This document shows positions 18,855-27,858 of a stretch of DNA of 64,000 nt, in pieces. The position numbers were made by a program, and so were the translations under genes. The notes under the pieces were generated by a model. The model was not told where the DNA came from. It did not search any database and saw nothing but the letters and a program-made list of their open reading frames with translations. Source of the DNA: Enterococcus innesii (GTDB taxonomy: Bacteria > Bacillota > Bacilli > Lactobacillales > Enterococcaceae); contig JAHHEN010000002.1 of the NCBI GenBank assembly GCA_018982785.1, positions 67,001-131,000 of the forward strand, read 5' to 3'. Position 1 is the first letter of the stretch. Every line of letters begins with the position of its first letter.

Positions 18855-19496
18855 CTATTCATTATCTCGTTTTATGCTTTGTTTGGCAATGGATAACTCA
18901 ACATCCATGTCATCAAGATCGTCTGCTACAAATTGGGAATAGTCTTTGGCGATCAAGGAAGCCATTTGCTCGATGATTTGGGTGCTTTCCTCGATTTTAT
19001 CATAGGTCTCACGACTTTTGATCTCATGGCTATTGATTTCAATGAACTTATCGGTCAAATCGACCATATTGGGCAAGTGGGTATAAAGGAAATGACTTGC
19101 CAAAGGCAGTTTGGTTGGTTCTTTTACGAGTTCTTTGAAAAGAGCTTTTGAGGCACGCAAAGCATCGTGACGCAAGTCAATGGCTTTTAACTTGTTATTG
19201 CTAGTGATATTTTTTTGGTATTTATCGATTTGGTGTTTCGTCTGATTCATCGTTTCCCGGAACAATTCGATCTCACGAGTAGTCATCCCGCTTTTCAAGT
19301 AATGGGCTTCTCTTTCTCTCGTTAAAGAAGGCAAAACTTGTGGATCGGCTGCTGGAACTTTACGTCCTCTGATACCGACGTAGACTAAAATCGCACCGAC
19401 GATTAATAATAGGCTCGCAAATGAATCGCCTACTACGTTAAAAATAATACTGATGAGGACGATCGCACCAACGATCAGCCAGATGTTTTTTTTCAT
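18855..19496 (-). CDS. xpaC: XpaC-family protein
   Basis: A 213-residue protein with two N-terminal hydrophobic segments (NIWLIVGAIVLISIIFNVV and LLLIVGAILVYVGI) and a long helical cytoplasmic part. It belongs to the XpaC family, named for hydrolysis of 5-bromo-4-chloroindolyl phosphate; the true role is unclear. ATG 19496 (MKKNIWLIV) has TAGGAGGA directly upstream; the longer frame from 19547 has none. Co-orientation with telA suggests a membrane-anchored partner of it. Confidence 0.82.
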   Translation of the reverse strand: MKKNIWLIVGAIVLISIIFNVVGDSFASLLLIVGAILVYVGIRGRKVPAADPQVLPSLTREREAHYLKSGMTTREIELFRETMNQTKHQIDKYQKNITSNNKLKAIDLRHDALRASKALFKELVKEPTKLPLASHFLYTHLPNMVDLTDKFIEINSHEIKSRETYDKIEESTQIIEQMASLIAKDYSQFVADDLDDMDVELSIAKQSIKRDNE

Positions 19497-19714
19497 TTTT
19501 CCTCCTCCTAAAAATCTCTTGGACAAGTAGATTGGGTTATTCGACATCTTTATTTTAGCATGTTCACTAAAAGAAAAATATCAGACTTGGGGTGGATTTT
19601 CCGATATTTAGTAAATTCATAAGCTTTCTTGCTATTTCTTAAGAAGATATTTTTTCTAAATTATGCTAAAGTGTTTGATAGATAAGACGTATGAGGAAAG
19701 TTAGGTGTCGATAG

Positions 19715-20293
19715 ATGTTAGAATTTAAAGATTTTGAAGAAAAAACGATCCAACGAAATGAAATTTTCCATGGCAAAATCATTGATGTAGTGGTTGATGA
19801 TGTCTCCTTGCCAAATGGCGGGACCAGCAAACGAGAACTCGTCTTTCACCCAGGCGGTGTGGCCGTGATCGCCTTGACGAGTGAGAACAAGATGCTGTTC
19901 GTTCGCCAATTCAGAAAACCATTAGAGCGAGTGATTTTAGAGATACCAGCAGGAAAAATCGATCCAGGAGAAGGTGCTCGTCCGGATTTGACTGGCGCCC
20001 GGGAATTAGAAGAAGAGACTGGCTATCGTGCAAAAACGCTGGAGCACGTTTCTTCTATGTACCTTTCACCAGGCTTTGCGAATGAAATCTTGCACGTCTA
20101 TTATGCGAAAGAGCTGGAAAAAGTGACAAATCCATTACCGCAAGACGAAGACGAAGTGCTGGAAGTCTATGAATTGAACTTAGAGCAGGCACAAGCCGCT
20201 ATCGCTGATGGAACGATCTGTGATGCGAAGACCGTGTTTGCGATCCAATTTTGGGAGTTGCTGGAATTGAAACGGAGGAACGGACTTGCCTAA
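19715..20293 (+). CDS. nudF: ADP-ribose pyrophosphatase (Nudix hydrolase)
   Basis: A 192-residue Nudix enzyme that splits ADP-ribose to AMP and ribose 5-phosphate. The Nudix core ARELEEETGY is intact. The preceding spacer from GKIDPGE is two residues longer than the textbook pattern, as in some other Lactobacillales members. The N-terminal beta-strand domain (KIIDVVVDDVSLPNGG) and PAGKIDPGE match the NudF subgroup. Weak -35/-10 elements (TTAAGA, TATGCT, 17 apart at 19639-19667) lie upstream. The next gene starts inside its last codons. Confidence 0.9.
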   Translation: MLEFKDFEEKTIQRNEIFHGKIIDVVVDDVSLPNGGTSKRELVFHPGGVAVIALTSENKMLFVRQFRKPLERVILEIPAGKIDPGEGARPDLTGARELEEETGYRAKTLEHVSSMYLSPGFANEILHVYYAKELEKVTNPLPQDEDEVLEVYELNLEQAQAAIADGTICDAKTVFAIQFWELLELKRRNGLA

Positions 20294-20580
20294 AGAACCA
20301 TTGATCACCCGCAGTGAGCTTCGACGCCGACGCGAAGAAGAACAAGCGGCAGCTGAACGCAATCAGCAAATCGTAGAAAAACAAAGCAAGAAAGAATGGA
20401 AACAAAAAGAAAAACAAATCGATAACCACTACCGAAAAGTGCGCAAGAAAAACAAAGAAATCACGAAGACCCGTGCGGGCGAGAACCAAAAATCTCGGGA
20501 TCTGAATCGCTTTTTAATGAACCATCGTGATCGTCACTTTATTGTTAGTCGTCGTCGGTTTAGCGATCTTTTTGTTGTGA
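20286..20580 (+). pseudogene. Small charged protein with C-terminal membrane anchor, frameshifted
   Basis: It starts at TTG 20286, seven bases behind GGAGG and overlapping nudF by 8 bases. The first 75 residues are extremely basic and helical (ELRRRREEEQAAAERNQQ, KEWKQKEKQID). As sequenced, the frame then runs into an unlikely Arg-rich tail across a terminator. Removing one A at 20520-20521 gives NRFLMTIVIVTLLLVVVVGLAIFLL and a stop at 20580, a perfect C-terminal membrane helix. So the real product is probably a tail-anchored protein of about 97 residues. A similar small gene sits between nudF and the nucleosidase gene in related bacteria. Function unknown. Confidence 0.7.
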
Positions 20581-20596
20581 TTCATCTAGTACTAAG

Positions 20597-20636
20597 AAAA
20601 AGCCGCCCCTGCATCTTCTGCAAGTGCGGCTTTTTT
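20597..20636. terminator. Bidirectional terminator
   Basis: AAAAAGCCGC/GCGGCTTTTT with an inner TGCA/TGCA stem, between the convergent small-protein and methyltransferase genes. Confidence 0.85.
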
Positions 20637-20637
20637 G

Positions 20638-21241
20638 TTATTCGGTCGGCTTTTTCAAAATAGCTAAAAACATGGCAGCTGGCTGATTCATGAACAAATG
20701 ATCCGCTTCATGAAAAACGGTAAAGGAAGTGTCGGTAAACCCAATCGCCTCTGTCAGTTGAGTCAATGCAGCAGGGTCAAACCCATTATGAACCAGCGGG
20801 TGAGACACGGCGGGATTTTTGAGGAAATCCACTAGGTAAAGGGTTCCTCCTGGCTGCAGTAAGGCGTATAGTTTTTCCAGCATAGCGGCTGTGTCAGGAA
20901 TATGCAGCAAGACGAGGGATAGCAGCACCGCGTCTGCTTTTGCTTGTAAGGATTCTTGCAGCAGATCGTGGACAGTTGCAGAAGCATTGGCCAGCTGCAG
21001 TTGGTTGATTTTTTTTTTCAGAAACCTCGATCATGTTAGGGGCAGTATCCCAGATGGCTAAGTGCTGGATATAAGCTGCTAAGGGCAGACTTACTAGGCC
21101 GGTACCGCCGCCGATATCGATCAGAGTTTGATGCTGGTTGTCTTTAAAATAAGGTTCAAGGGTTTGGGTGACTAATTGTGCTAACGCGATCCGTTCAGGG
21201 GTATCGTATTTTGCTGCCATGGCGTTGAAAATTTCAGACAT
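20638..21241 (-). pseudogene. Class I SAM-dependent methyltransferase, frameshifted
   Basis: The N-terminal half has the SAM-binding motif I (LIDIGGGTGLVSLPLA) and motif II (LAIWDTAPNMIEVSEKK). The C-terminal half, in another frame, has LLSLVLLHIPD and the LLQPGGTLYLVDFLKN strand. The break is in a run of ten T (21009-21018; A10 on the coding strand). Removing one base joins them as VSEKKINQLQLANASATVHDLLQ, giving about 200 residues. The start has AGGAGGC upstream. Substrate is unknown. It lies in reverse orientation between the nudF pair and mtnN. Confidence 0.78.
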
Positions 21242-21392
21242 AAGTGCCTCCTTTTATAATGACAAAAAACTGTTCGTTTCGTCAAAACTAGTTTATCATG
21301 AAAGGAGAAAAACACGTCAGTAGATACGTGGGAATTTCTGTTGTTTTTCATTTTAAAGGGTGAAAAATAAACGAGAAGCAGGAGGCAAACAC

Positions 21393-22088
21393 ATGAAAAT
21401 TGGTATTATTGGTGCAATGGAGGAAGAAATCAAGGCGTTGCGGGAACAGTTGATTTCACCGCTTTCTTGGGAACGCGGCGGTGCACTATTTATTTCAGGA
21501 AGTATCGGCAATCATGAAGTGATCGTCGTTCGTTCAGGTATCGGCAAAGTTCTGGCATCGATCACCACTAGTTTATTGATCCAACAATACGGGGTCAATA
21601 TGGTGATCAATACTGGATCAGCTGGTGGGATCGGTGCCGGCTTACAAGTAGGGGATTTAGTGATTTCAGATAAAGTGGCCTATTTTGATGTCGATGTGAC
21701 GGGCTTTGGTTATGAATATGGCCAGTTGCCTGGCGGGATGCCTTTGTATTATGAAGCCAGCCGCTATTTGATCAGTGAGATGACGAAAGCCGCAGAAGCG
21801 ACCCATCATACCGTGAAAAAGGGACTGATCATTACCGGTGACAGCTTCATTCATGACCCGCAAAAAGTACAGGAGATTTTAGGACATTTTCCAGATGCCT
21901 TGGCTTGTGAGATGGAAGGCGCCGCGATCGCACAGACCGCGCAGCAATTCAATATTCCTTTCTTGATCGTGCGCGCGATCAGCGACACCGCCGACCACGC
22001 AGCAACCGTCTCTTTTGATGAGTTTATCTTAGAAGCTGGCAAGCGTTCCGCTGAAATGGTCTTGGCATTCGTTGAAACATTAAAGTAA
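21393..22088 (+). CDS. mtnN: 5'-methylthioadenosine/S-adenosylhomocysteine nucleosidase
   Basis: A 231-residue enzyme that hydrolyses MTA and SAH to adenine and the thio-ribose, the step that feeds AI-2 and recycles SAM by-products. Diagnostic stretches are the start KIGIIGAMEEEI, INTGSAGGIG, ACEMEGAAIAQ with the substrate-binding Met-Glu pair, and RAISDTAD with the catalytic Asp. ATG 21393 follows GGAGG at 8 bases; the frame from 21360 adds an unlikely leader. Nearby nudF and the small gene form its usual neighbourhood. Confidence 0.95.
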   Translation: MKIGIIGAMEEEIKALREQLISPLSWERGGALFISGSIGNHEVIVVRSGIGKVLASITTSLLIQQYGVNMVINTGSAGGIGAGLQVGDLVISDKVAYFDVDVTGFGYEYGQLPGGMPLYYEASRYLISEMTKAAEATHHTVKKGLIITGDSFIHDPQKVQEILGHFPDALACEMEGAAIAQTAQQFNIPFLIVRAISDTADHAATVSFDEFILEAGKRSAEMVLAFVETLK

Positions 22089-22131
22089 CTAAAAAAACAG
22101 GAGAGCCGATCAGTAAGAGGAGGAAGGAAGC

Positions 22132-22695
22132 ATGAGAGCATTACTATCCATTGATTATACGTTTGATTTTGTTGCAGATGAGGGACGATTGACCACGGGT
22201 GCTGCTGGGCAAGCGATTGAAGCTGCCTTAGTAGCTCGGACGCAAGCCTTTATCGAAGCCGGTGAGTATGTCGTTTTTGCCATTGATCGTCATGAGGAAA
22301 CGGACAACTATCATCCTGAAAACCGCTTGTTCCCACCCCACAATCTTGCGGGCAGTACGGGGCGACATCTCTACGGCCGTCTAGCACCGCTTTATGAAAA
22401 CTATCAGGAAGCGCCAAATGTCTATTGGATCGACAAGCGTCATTACTCCGCGTTTAGCGGTACCGACTTAGACATCCGTCTGCGGGAAAGAGGGATTACG
22501 GAATTGTACCTGACCGGCGTTTGTACCGACATCTGTGTCTTGCATACAGCAGTGGATGCCTATAATTTAGGCTACCAACTGGTGATCGATGCAGATACCG
22601 TTGCCAGCTTTGACGCGGTCGGACATGAATGGGCACTACGCCATTTTGAAAATACCCTGGGCGCGAAAATCATTTCTGCGAAGGAGGAAGCATAA
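22132..22695 (+). CDS. Nicotinamidase/isochorismatase-family cysteine hydrolase
   Basis: A 187-residue cysteine hydrolase. The nucleophile lies in LTGVCTDICVLHTAVDAY (the Cys of TDICV). The acid is in LLSIDYTFDF, the lysine in WIDKRHYSAF, and the cis-peptide region precedes GVCTD. These match nicotinamidases (PncA), which convert nicotinamide to nicotinate for NAD salvage. The protein is somewhat shorter than E. coli PncA and the exact amide cannot be proved from sequence. It begins 43 bases after mtnN and probably shares its transcript. Confidence 0.82.
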   Translation: MRALLSIDYTFDFVADEGRLTTGAAGQAIEAALVARTQAFIEAGEYVVFAIDRHEETDNYHPENRLFPPHNLAGSTGRHLYGRLAPLYENYQEAPNVYWIDKRHYSAFSGTDLDIRLRERGITELYLTGVCTDICVLHTAVDAYNLGYQLVIDADTVASFDAVGHEWALRHFENTLGAKIISAKEEA

Positions 22696-22995
22696 ATGGG
22701 ATGGATGGATCAATTAAAAGCAAATTTCAGTTTCAGTGAACTGACTAGCCTTTATCAAGCGTATCAAAAAGGGGATCTTGATGTAAAGGCGTTGTTGAAC
22801 AATGACTTCTTACAAAAGTATACGGATTTTCAGAACTTGGATGAGTTTATGGCTAAATTAGGCATCCAGAATGAAAACCAGATCTTCGACTTTCTAAAAG
22901 ACCGCCCCAATCGGCAAAAAGCCGATCAAGTCGTCAATGAGCATTCCCAATTTGATTCTGTGATCAGTATGATGAAAAAAGCTTTACAGAAATAA
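22696..22995 (+). CDS. Uncharacterised 99-residue protein
   Basis: It starts at the base after the hydrolase stop, with AAGGAGG inside the upstream gene. The product is soluble, acidic and helical (WMDQLKANFSFSELTSLYQAYQ...), with no membrane segment, no cysteine and no motif I recognise. Tight coupling suggests a role tied to the hydrolase or to mtnN, but nothing in the sequence shows which. A strong terminator follows. Confidence 0.7.
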   Translation: MGWMDQLKANFSFSELTSLYQAYQKGDLDVKALLNNDFLQKYTDFQNLDEFMAKLGIQNENQIFDFLKDRPNRQKADQVVNEHSQFDSVISMMKKALQK

Positions 22996-23009
22996 ACAAT
23001 TGGCGAAGA

Positions 23010-23043
23010 AAAAGCGCAAGCAGAAAAATCTGCTTGCGCTTTT
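23010..23043. terminator. Bidirectional terminator before pepO
   Basis: Perfect 15-bp stem AAAAGCGCAAGCAGA/TCTGCTTGCGCTTTT with a 4-base loop, between convergent genes. Confidence 0.92.
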
Positions 23044-23045
23044 GT

Positions 23046-24938
23046 TTACCAGATCTGCACACGATCTTCTGGTGCACGATACATAGGGTCACCAGGTTTG
23101 ATATCAAAGGTTGTATAGAATTCATCGATGTTTTGGACTTGGATATTGGCCCGTAGTTTCGCTGGTCCGTGGACATCGATCGACAGTAAGAGCTGTTGGT
23201 ATTGTTCTTTGGCTTTTGTACGCCAGATCTTTGCCCAATTGGTGAAGAAGTCTGCTAAAGAAACATCGCTTTCTTTTTGCGCTGCTTCTAGCGCACAGCT
23301 TAGTCCGCCTGCATCGGCGATGTTTTCAGAAACAGTCAACGTTCCATTTACGGTACCGCCTGCAAAGGGCAGGCCATCAAACTCGTCGATCATCGCTTGA
23401 GCTAAGCGTTCAAAGTGGGCCAAATCTTCCTCTGTCCACCAATTGTTTAAATTACCATATTCATCAAATTTTGCCCCGTTGTTGTCAAAGGCGTGGGAGA
23501 TCTCATGAGCAATGACCGCGCCGATCCCCCCATAATTTGCGCTGGTGGATTGCTCCAAACTATAAAAGGGTGCTTGTAATATTGCCGCTGGGAAAACGAT
23601 CACGTTTTTAAATGGGTGATAGTAGGCATTCACGGTAGCGGCGGACATTTCCCATTCCTCGCGATCCACGGGCTGCTGCCATTTTTTGAAGGCATCTTCT
23701 CGGAACAAACGATTGAAATGCAGGGCATTTGCCAGCAGACTTTTCTCTTCATCGGTATGCAACTGGTCATAAATGACAGGAACTTGATCAGGGTACCCGA
23801 CATGGATGCCTAAACGATTCAATTTGATGATCGCTTTTTGGCGGGTTTCTTCACTTAACCACGTGTTGTTGCGCAAACGCTCTTGGTAGACAGCAATCAT
23901 TGTTTCCACCATGTGTTTGACGTCTTTTTTCGCCGTTTCCCCAAAGTACTTGCGTCCATAATAATCACCGATCACTTGACTGAAATGACCCATCGTTAAG
24001 TAATAAGCCGCTTTTTGTTGGGGAGCCGCTTCATCGATCCCTGATAAGTAGCGACTGTAGGTTCCGCCTAACTGACGCAATTCTTCACTCAGATAGCTAG
24101 TATAGCGCAAGCTTTGGTTGACGATCATCCAGCCTTTCAAGAGTTCAAAATGGCTATCAGAAACAATAATGTCAAAGGCTTCAAAGTAAGCGGGTTCCGT
24201 TACGATCAGCTCTTCCGGTGTACCTGGTAAAAGGGCCGTCAAGAGTTGTCTAAAATCGATCTTGCTAGCTTGCTTTGCAAATTCCTCCAAGGATTGAGGA
24301 TTGTAGTTTTTGCTATAATCTGCACTTTCTTCCGCACTGCGGACGTGAGGGGCGATCAATTTATCAAATGCGATCGCTTGCTCTACCAACGATTCCGCTT
24401 CTGCTTGGTCTTTTCCGTAAGCAACTAAAACGTTGACGGCCATCTCAAAGTAGACTTGCAGCATTTCGCCTGCTTGGGGATTTTCTGTGTAATAGGTTTT
24501 ATCCGGCAAAATAGTAGCAGGCGGATAGACTGATAAAGTATTCATTTGCGCATTTTTCATGTCTGCATCGACATCTAGTTGAAAAGGCAAGGCAATGCCC
24601 TCTAAAACGAAACTTGCCAGTTGCTGATTCAATTCCTCATAAGAACGCAACGCTTCGATTTTTGCTAATAGTGCATTTGCTTCAGTAGCGCCCGCTGCCT
24701 CTCGTTGGGCAAAATCGCTGGCTAAGCGGTAAAAAGCCACAGCATCCTTCATGCGGCCTTTTGGCGTAGCATGGGGATCGTGTGCCATATTTTCAAATTC
24801 TGCGATCATTAAGGAATCGATTCCGTCAACGAGATCTTGGAATCCACCCGTAGCGGGTTTATCTGCTGGAATAACAGCGGTCTCCAGCCACTCGCCATTT
24901 ACATAGTCATAAAAATCATCTTTTAACAAGGTTGTCAT
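23046..24938 (-). CDS. pepO: M13-family zinc endopeptidase PepO
   Basis: A 630-residue neprilysin-like oligopeptidase. The zinc motif is VIAHEISHAFDNNG (HExxH); the third zinc ligand is in VSENIADAGG; the substrate-side VNAYYHPFKNVIVFPAAILQ is the conserved NAYY motif. It ends in APEDRVQIW, like other PepO proteins that end in a conserved Trp. There is no signal peptide, so it is a cytoplasmic peptidase. GAGAGGAG lies before ATG 24938, and a promoter is visible upstream. Confidence 0.95.
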   Translation of the reverse strand: MTTLLKDDFYDYVNGEWLETAVIPADKPATGGFQDLVDGIDSLMIAEFENMAHDPHATPKGRMKDAVAFYRLASDFAQREAAGATEANALLAKIEALRSYEELNQQLASFVLEGIALPFQLDVDADMKNAQMNTLSVYPPATILPDKTYYTENPQAGEMLQVYFEMAVNVLVAYGKDQAEAESLVEQAIAFDKLIAPHVRSAEESADYSKNYNPQSLEEFAKQASKIDFRQLLTALLPGTPEELIVTEPAYFEAFDIIVSDSHFELLKGWMIVNQSLRYTSYLSEELRQLGGTYSRYLSGIDEAAPQQKAAYYLTMGHFSQVIGDYYGRKYFGETAKKDVKHMVETMIAVYQERLRNNTWLSEETRQKAIIKLNRLGIHVGYPDQVPVIYDQLHTDEEKSLLANALHFNRLFREDAFKKWQQPVDREEWEMSAATVNAYYHPFKNVIVFPAAILQAPFYSLEQSTSANYGGIGAVIAHEISHAFDNNGAKFDEYGNLNNWWTEEDLAHFERLAQAMIDEFDGLPFAGGTVNGTLTVSENIADAGGLSCALEAAQKESDVSLADFFTNWAKIWRTKAKEQYQQLLLSIDVHGPAKLRANIQVQNIDEFYTTFDIKPGDPMYRAPEDRVQIW

Positions 24939-24964
24939 GTCTTTCGCTCCTCTCGCTTTCTACT

Positions 24965-24993
24965 ATTATGAAACAAAATCTGTAAGGACGCAA
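24965..24993 (-). promoter_or_regulatory. Promoter of pepO
   Basis: On the minus strand TTGCGT, 17 bases, CATAAT, ending 27 bases before the pepO start. Confidence 0.5.
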
Positions 24994-25078
24994 AGAAAAG
25001 TTTTCTAGACGAAAAAGGGTTTTGATCCAAATAGGAGGAGAATCTAAGGTATAATAAGAAAAAAGGCAGGTGAACGAG

Positions 25079-25618
25079 ATGGAACAACTAGAGTGGAAAG
25101 GGATCGCCGAAGAGCGGTTTCGTCCGTATAAACAGTGGGTCACTCCTTCAGGGTATTTATGCGGCACCTATGCGGCAGCCGTCTTTTTGGCCTACTATCA
25201 AGATTACATCGATGAAACGATCATCCCGAAAGCGTTTCGCAGAAAAAAACAGCGGGATCTGACAGTAGTGACGGAAATGCTGCGGGTGCTGATGCAGCCT
25301 CATGGGTTGCCGACGATCGCTTGGCAAGTCAGTCATGGATTGACTCGGTTTTTCGATCAATTCCAATTGCCTTACCGCGGACGTGCGACCGTTGTTGGCG
25401 GTTGGCATCGAGCGTGCAAACGAATCGACGAAGGCAAACCGGTGATCATCGGTATTTTGAAGCCTTTAGGCAGCACATATGGCAATCATTGGGTCGTGGC
25501 TTACGCCTACGCTGAAACCGCCAGCGGAGAACGCTATTTTAAAGTTCATGACAACTGGGGCAACTACAAAAAAGTGATTCCCGCCAGTTGGGTAAACGGT
25601 ACCGTCACACTTCCTTAA
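25079..25618 (+). CDS. C39/papain-like cysteine peptidase-fold protein
   Basis: A 179-residue protein with the papain-like triad in order: a Cys in SGYLCGTYAAAVFLAYY, a His in YGNHWVVAYAY and an Asn in VHDNWGNY. This pattern places it in the C39-like group that also contains bacteriocin-processing domains. There is no signal peptide, membrane helix or ABC partner, so a role in bacteriocin export is not supported. ATG 25079 is favoured, with GCAGGTG six bases upstream; GTG 25070 is in frame. TATAAT at 25050 may belong to its promoter. Confidence 0.7.
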   Translation: MEQLEWKGIAEERFRPYKQWVTPSGYLCGTYAAAVFLAYYQDYIDETIIPKAFRRKKQRDLTVVTEMLRVLMQPHGLPTIAWQVSHGLTRFFDQFQLPYRGRATVVGGWHRACKRIDEGKPVIIGILKPLGSTYGNHWVVAYAYAETASGERYFKVHDNWGNYKKVIPASWVNGTVTLP

Positions 25619-25689
25619 ACGAGACGGTTAAAAAAACAGTCACTTTGTGCTAGAATAGAAGAAAACAACCACATTCATTGGAGGCAATC

Positions 25690-26654
25690 ATGGGCGAAAG
25701 TTATAAAGATAGTTCGTTGAAAATTTTTAGTTTAAATGGAAATTTACCATTAGCAGAAAACATTGCGAAAGTTTTCGGTACAGAACTAGGGAAGTCAAAA
25801 GTGACACAGTTTAGTGATGGAGAGATTGCCATCAATATTGAAGAAAGTGTGCGGGGCGACCATATTTATATCATTCAATCGACGAATGAACCCGTCAATG
25901 ATCATTATTTAGAGTTGCTGATCATGATCGATGCCATGAAACGGGCTAGTGCGAAGACCATCAATGTCGTTTTGCCTTATTACGCATATGCAAGGCAAGA
26001 CCGAACTGCCAACCCGCATGAGCCGATCACTGCAAAATTGATTGCCAATATGCTGGTGGAAGCAGGAGCTTCTCGGATCTTGACGCTTGATCTGCATGCC
26101 GTCCAAGTTCAAGGCTTTTTCGACATCCCAGTGGATAATCTCTTTACGATTCCATTGTTTGCCCATTATTATCGCGAACAAAAAATGACTGGTGACGACT
26201 ATGTCGTGGTTTCACCAAAAAACAGCGGTGTTCAACGGACCCGTAGTTTGGCAGAATACCTAGATACAGCGATCGCGATCGTCGATCAAGATGAAGCCGA
26301 TGGCGGCTATGTGATTGGTGATGTCGTTGGGAAAAAATGTATCTTAGTTGATGACATTTTAAATACCGGCCATACATTGGCAAAAGCGGCAGACTTGTTG
26401 AAGGAAGCTGGTGCCAGCGAAGTGTATGCTTGTGTCTCTCACGCCTTGCTTTCACCGCCAGCTAAAGAAATTTTGGATCAATCAGCGATTGAAAGGATTT
26501 GTGTCACCGATTCTTGCTGGACTAGCGAAGAACGCCATCCAGAAAAACTGCACTACATTTCTTGTGCTGAATTGATGGGGAAGCCGTTCGCCGCATTCAC
26601 GAAAATACACCAATGAGTCCATTGTTCCGCTTGGAAAGCAAAGAGTATAAATAA
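25690..26654 (+). pseudogene. prs: Ribose-phosphate pyrophosphokinase, frameshift in the last 26 codons
   Basis: Makes PRPP from ribose 5-phosphate and ATP for nucleotide, His and Trp synthesis. Present: the flexible loop YYAYARQDR, the metal-binding [11 protein letters not shown], and the PRPP loop [11 protein letters not shown], where many Prs proteins have VDDMIDTAGT. As sequenced the end is [11 protein letters not shown]. Adding one G to GGGG at 26577-26580 gives [25 protein letters not shown] and a stop at 26654, the normal Prs end. ATG 25690 follows GGAGG; an extended -10 (TGCTAGAAT) lies at 25651. Enterococci often carry two prs genes, so loss would not have to be lethal, but a sequencing indel is more likely. 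Confidence 0.9.
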
Positions 26655-26661
26655 AAATATG

Positions 26662-26699
26662 AAAAGCACCCGCTATCCCTAGGGACAGCGGGTGCTTTT
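26662..26699. terminator. Bidirectional terminator between prs and malR
   Basis: AAAAGCACCCGCT/AGCGGGTGCTTTT, 13-bp stem with a partly self-paired loop, between convergent genes. Confidence 0.9.
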
Positions 26700-26731
26700 G
26701 CGTGTGGGGGAAGTGGACCAGACCCAGCGGA

Positions 26732-27751
26732 TCAGTTCAACTGGTTGCGGTTCAAAACTGTTTCTCGTTTGATCAACTTATGTGGTACGACCAGCTGTAC
26801 GCCGTTTGAATCTTCATGATTCAATTGCGCCATCAGCCGTTCGGTAGCGATTTTTCCTAAGGACAACACGTTGATATCGATACTAGTCAAATACGGATGG
26901 GTCAAAGTAGCAAAGATCGAATTGTTGAAACTGATGATGGATAAATCGTCGGGAACTTTGTAGCCATACATCGTCGCTAATTGAATAATCCGCACAGCAA
27001 ACAGATCATCGATCACGACGATGGCCGTTGCTTGGGATTCTTTGATCGTTTCTTCAAACGTGACGTAATCCTCTGCTTTTTCAAAGGTCAATGCTGGATA
27101 AAAGGGAAGATTTGCCAGCATCATGGCTTTTTGGTAGCCGAAGAAACGCTCGAAATACAGATTTTCATGGGTCGTATTAGTAGCAAATAAAATCTTCGTA
27201 TGCCCTTGGGCGATCAGATGCTCGGTTGCTTGCTTGCCTAACAACTGGTTGTCATTATCGACAAAAACGATTTTGTCTTCATTGCTGTATGGTTGACCAA
27301 TCAAGGTAAAGGGGACTTCTTTTTCGACCAGATAATCGATGATGGGGTCTTTTTCATCGGAATAGACCAAAATAAAGCCATCTACTTGTTTTTGCAGGTG
27401 CATCCGTTCCACGTTTTTTAGTAATGTAGCAAAGTCACGGGCGGAGGCAACGGCAACCGTCATTTGATGATGGCGGGCCTCTTCATTGATGGCTTCGATC
27501 GTTTCTAAATAAAAGGGGTTTCCTAGTCGTTCTTTCGAATCAAGAGGCGGCAAGATCACGCCGATGGCACTGGATATCTGTTTGCCGAGATTTCGAGCTG
27601 CAAGATTGGGGACATAGCCCATTTCTGCCATTACTTTGCGCACTTTCTTCTTGGTATCTTCAGAAATGCTGGGATGATCGTTTACGACACGAGAAACCGT
27701 GGATGTAGCGACGCCAGCCTTTTTGGCGACATCTTTGACCGTAATGCTCAC
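26732..27751 (-). CDS. malR: LacI-family maltose operon regulator
   Basis: A 339-residue LacI/GalR repressor. The N-terminal helix-turn-helix is VKDVAKKAGVATSTVSRVVN, the hinge helix is NLAARNLGKQ, and a periplasmic-binding-protein-like effector domain follows. In E. faecalis malR closes the malP operon, and it lies at the corresponding place here. Its likely target is the GCAAACGATTGC site in the malP promoter. A 13-bp hairpin between malP and malR means that at least part of its expression is separate. The assignment as MalR rests on family and position. Confidence 0.85.
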   Translation of the reverse strand: MSITVKDVAKKAGVATSTVSRVVNDHPSISEDTKKKVRKVMAEMGYVPNLAARNLGKQISSAIGVILPPLDSKERLGNPFYLETIEAINEEARHHQMTVAVASARDFATLLKNVERMHLQKQVDGFILVYSDEKDPIIDYLVEKEVPFTLIGQPYSNEDKIVFVDNDNQLLGKQATEHLIAQGHTKILFATNTTHENLYFERFFGYQKAMMLANLPFYPALTFEKAEDYVTFEETIKESQATAIVVIDDLFAVRIIQLATMYGYKVPDDLSIISFNNSIFATLTHPYLTSIDINVLSLGKIATERLMAQLNHEDSNGVQLVVPHKLIKRETVLNRNQLN

Positions 27752-27817
27752 TGATTTCCCTCCTTTTTTAGCTTATAGTATCACAAAGTGTCGGCACAAG
27801 GGTAGAGCCAATCAAAA

Positions 27818-27847
27818 GAAAGAAGAAATGCAGACATTTCTTCTTTC
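27818..27847 (-). terminator. Terminator between malP and malR
   Basis: Perfect 13-bp stem GAAAGAAGAAATG/CATTTCTTCTTTC with a 4-base loop, followed on the minus strand by TTTT. It may reduce read-through from malP into malR. Confidence 0.7.
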
Positions 27848-27858
27848 AGAAGGCTTGT

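Noticed and set aside
25079-25618. Bacteriocin-processing peptidase
   Set aside because: C39-like fold but no ABC transporter, membrane helices or precursor peptide gene nearby.
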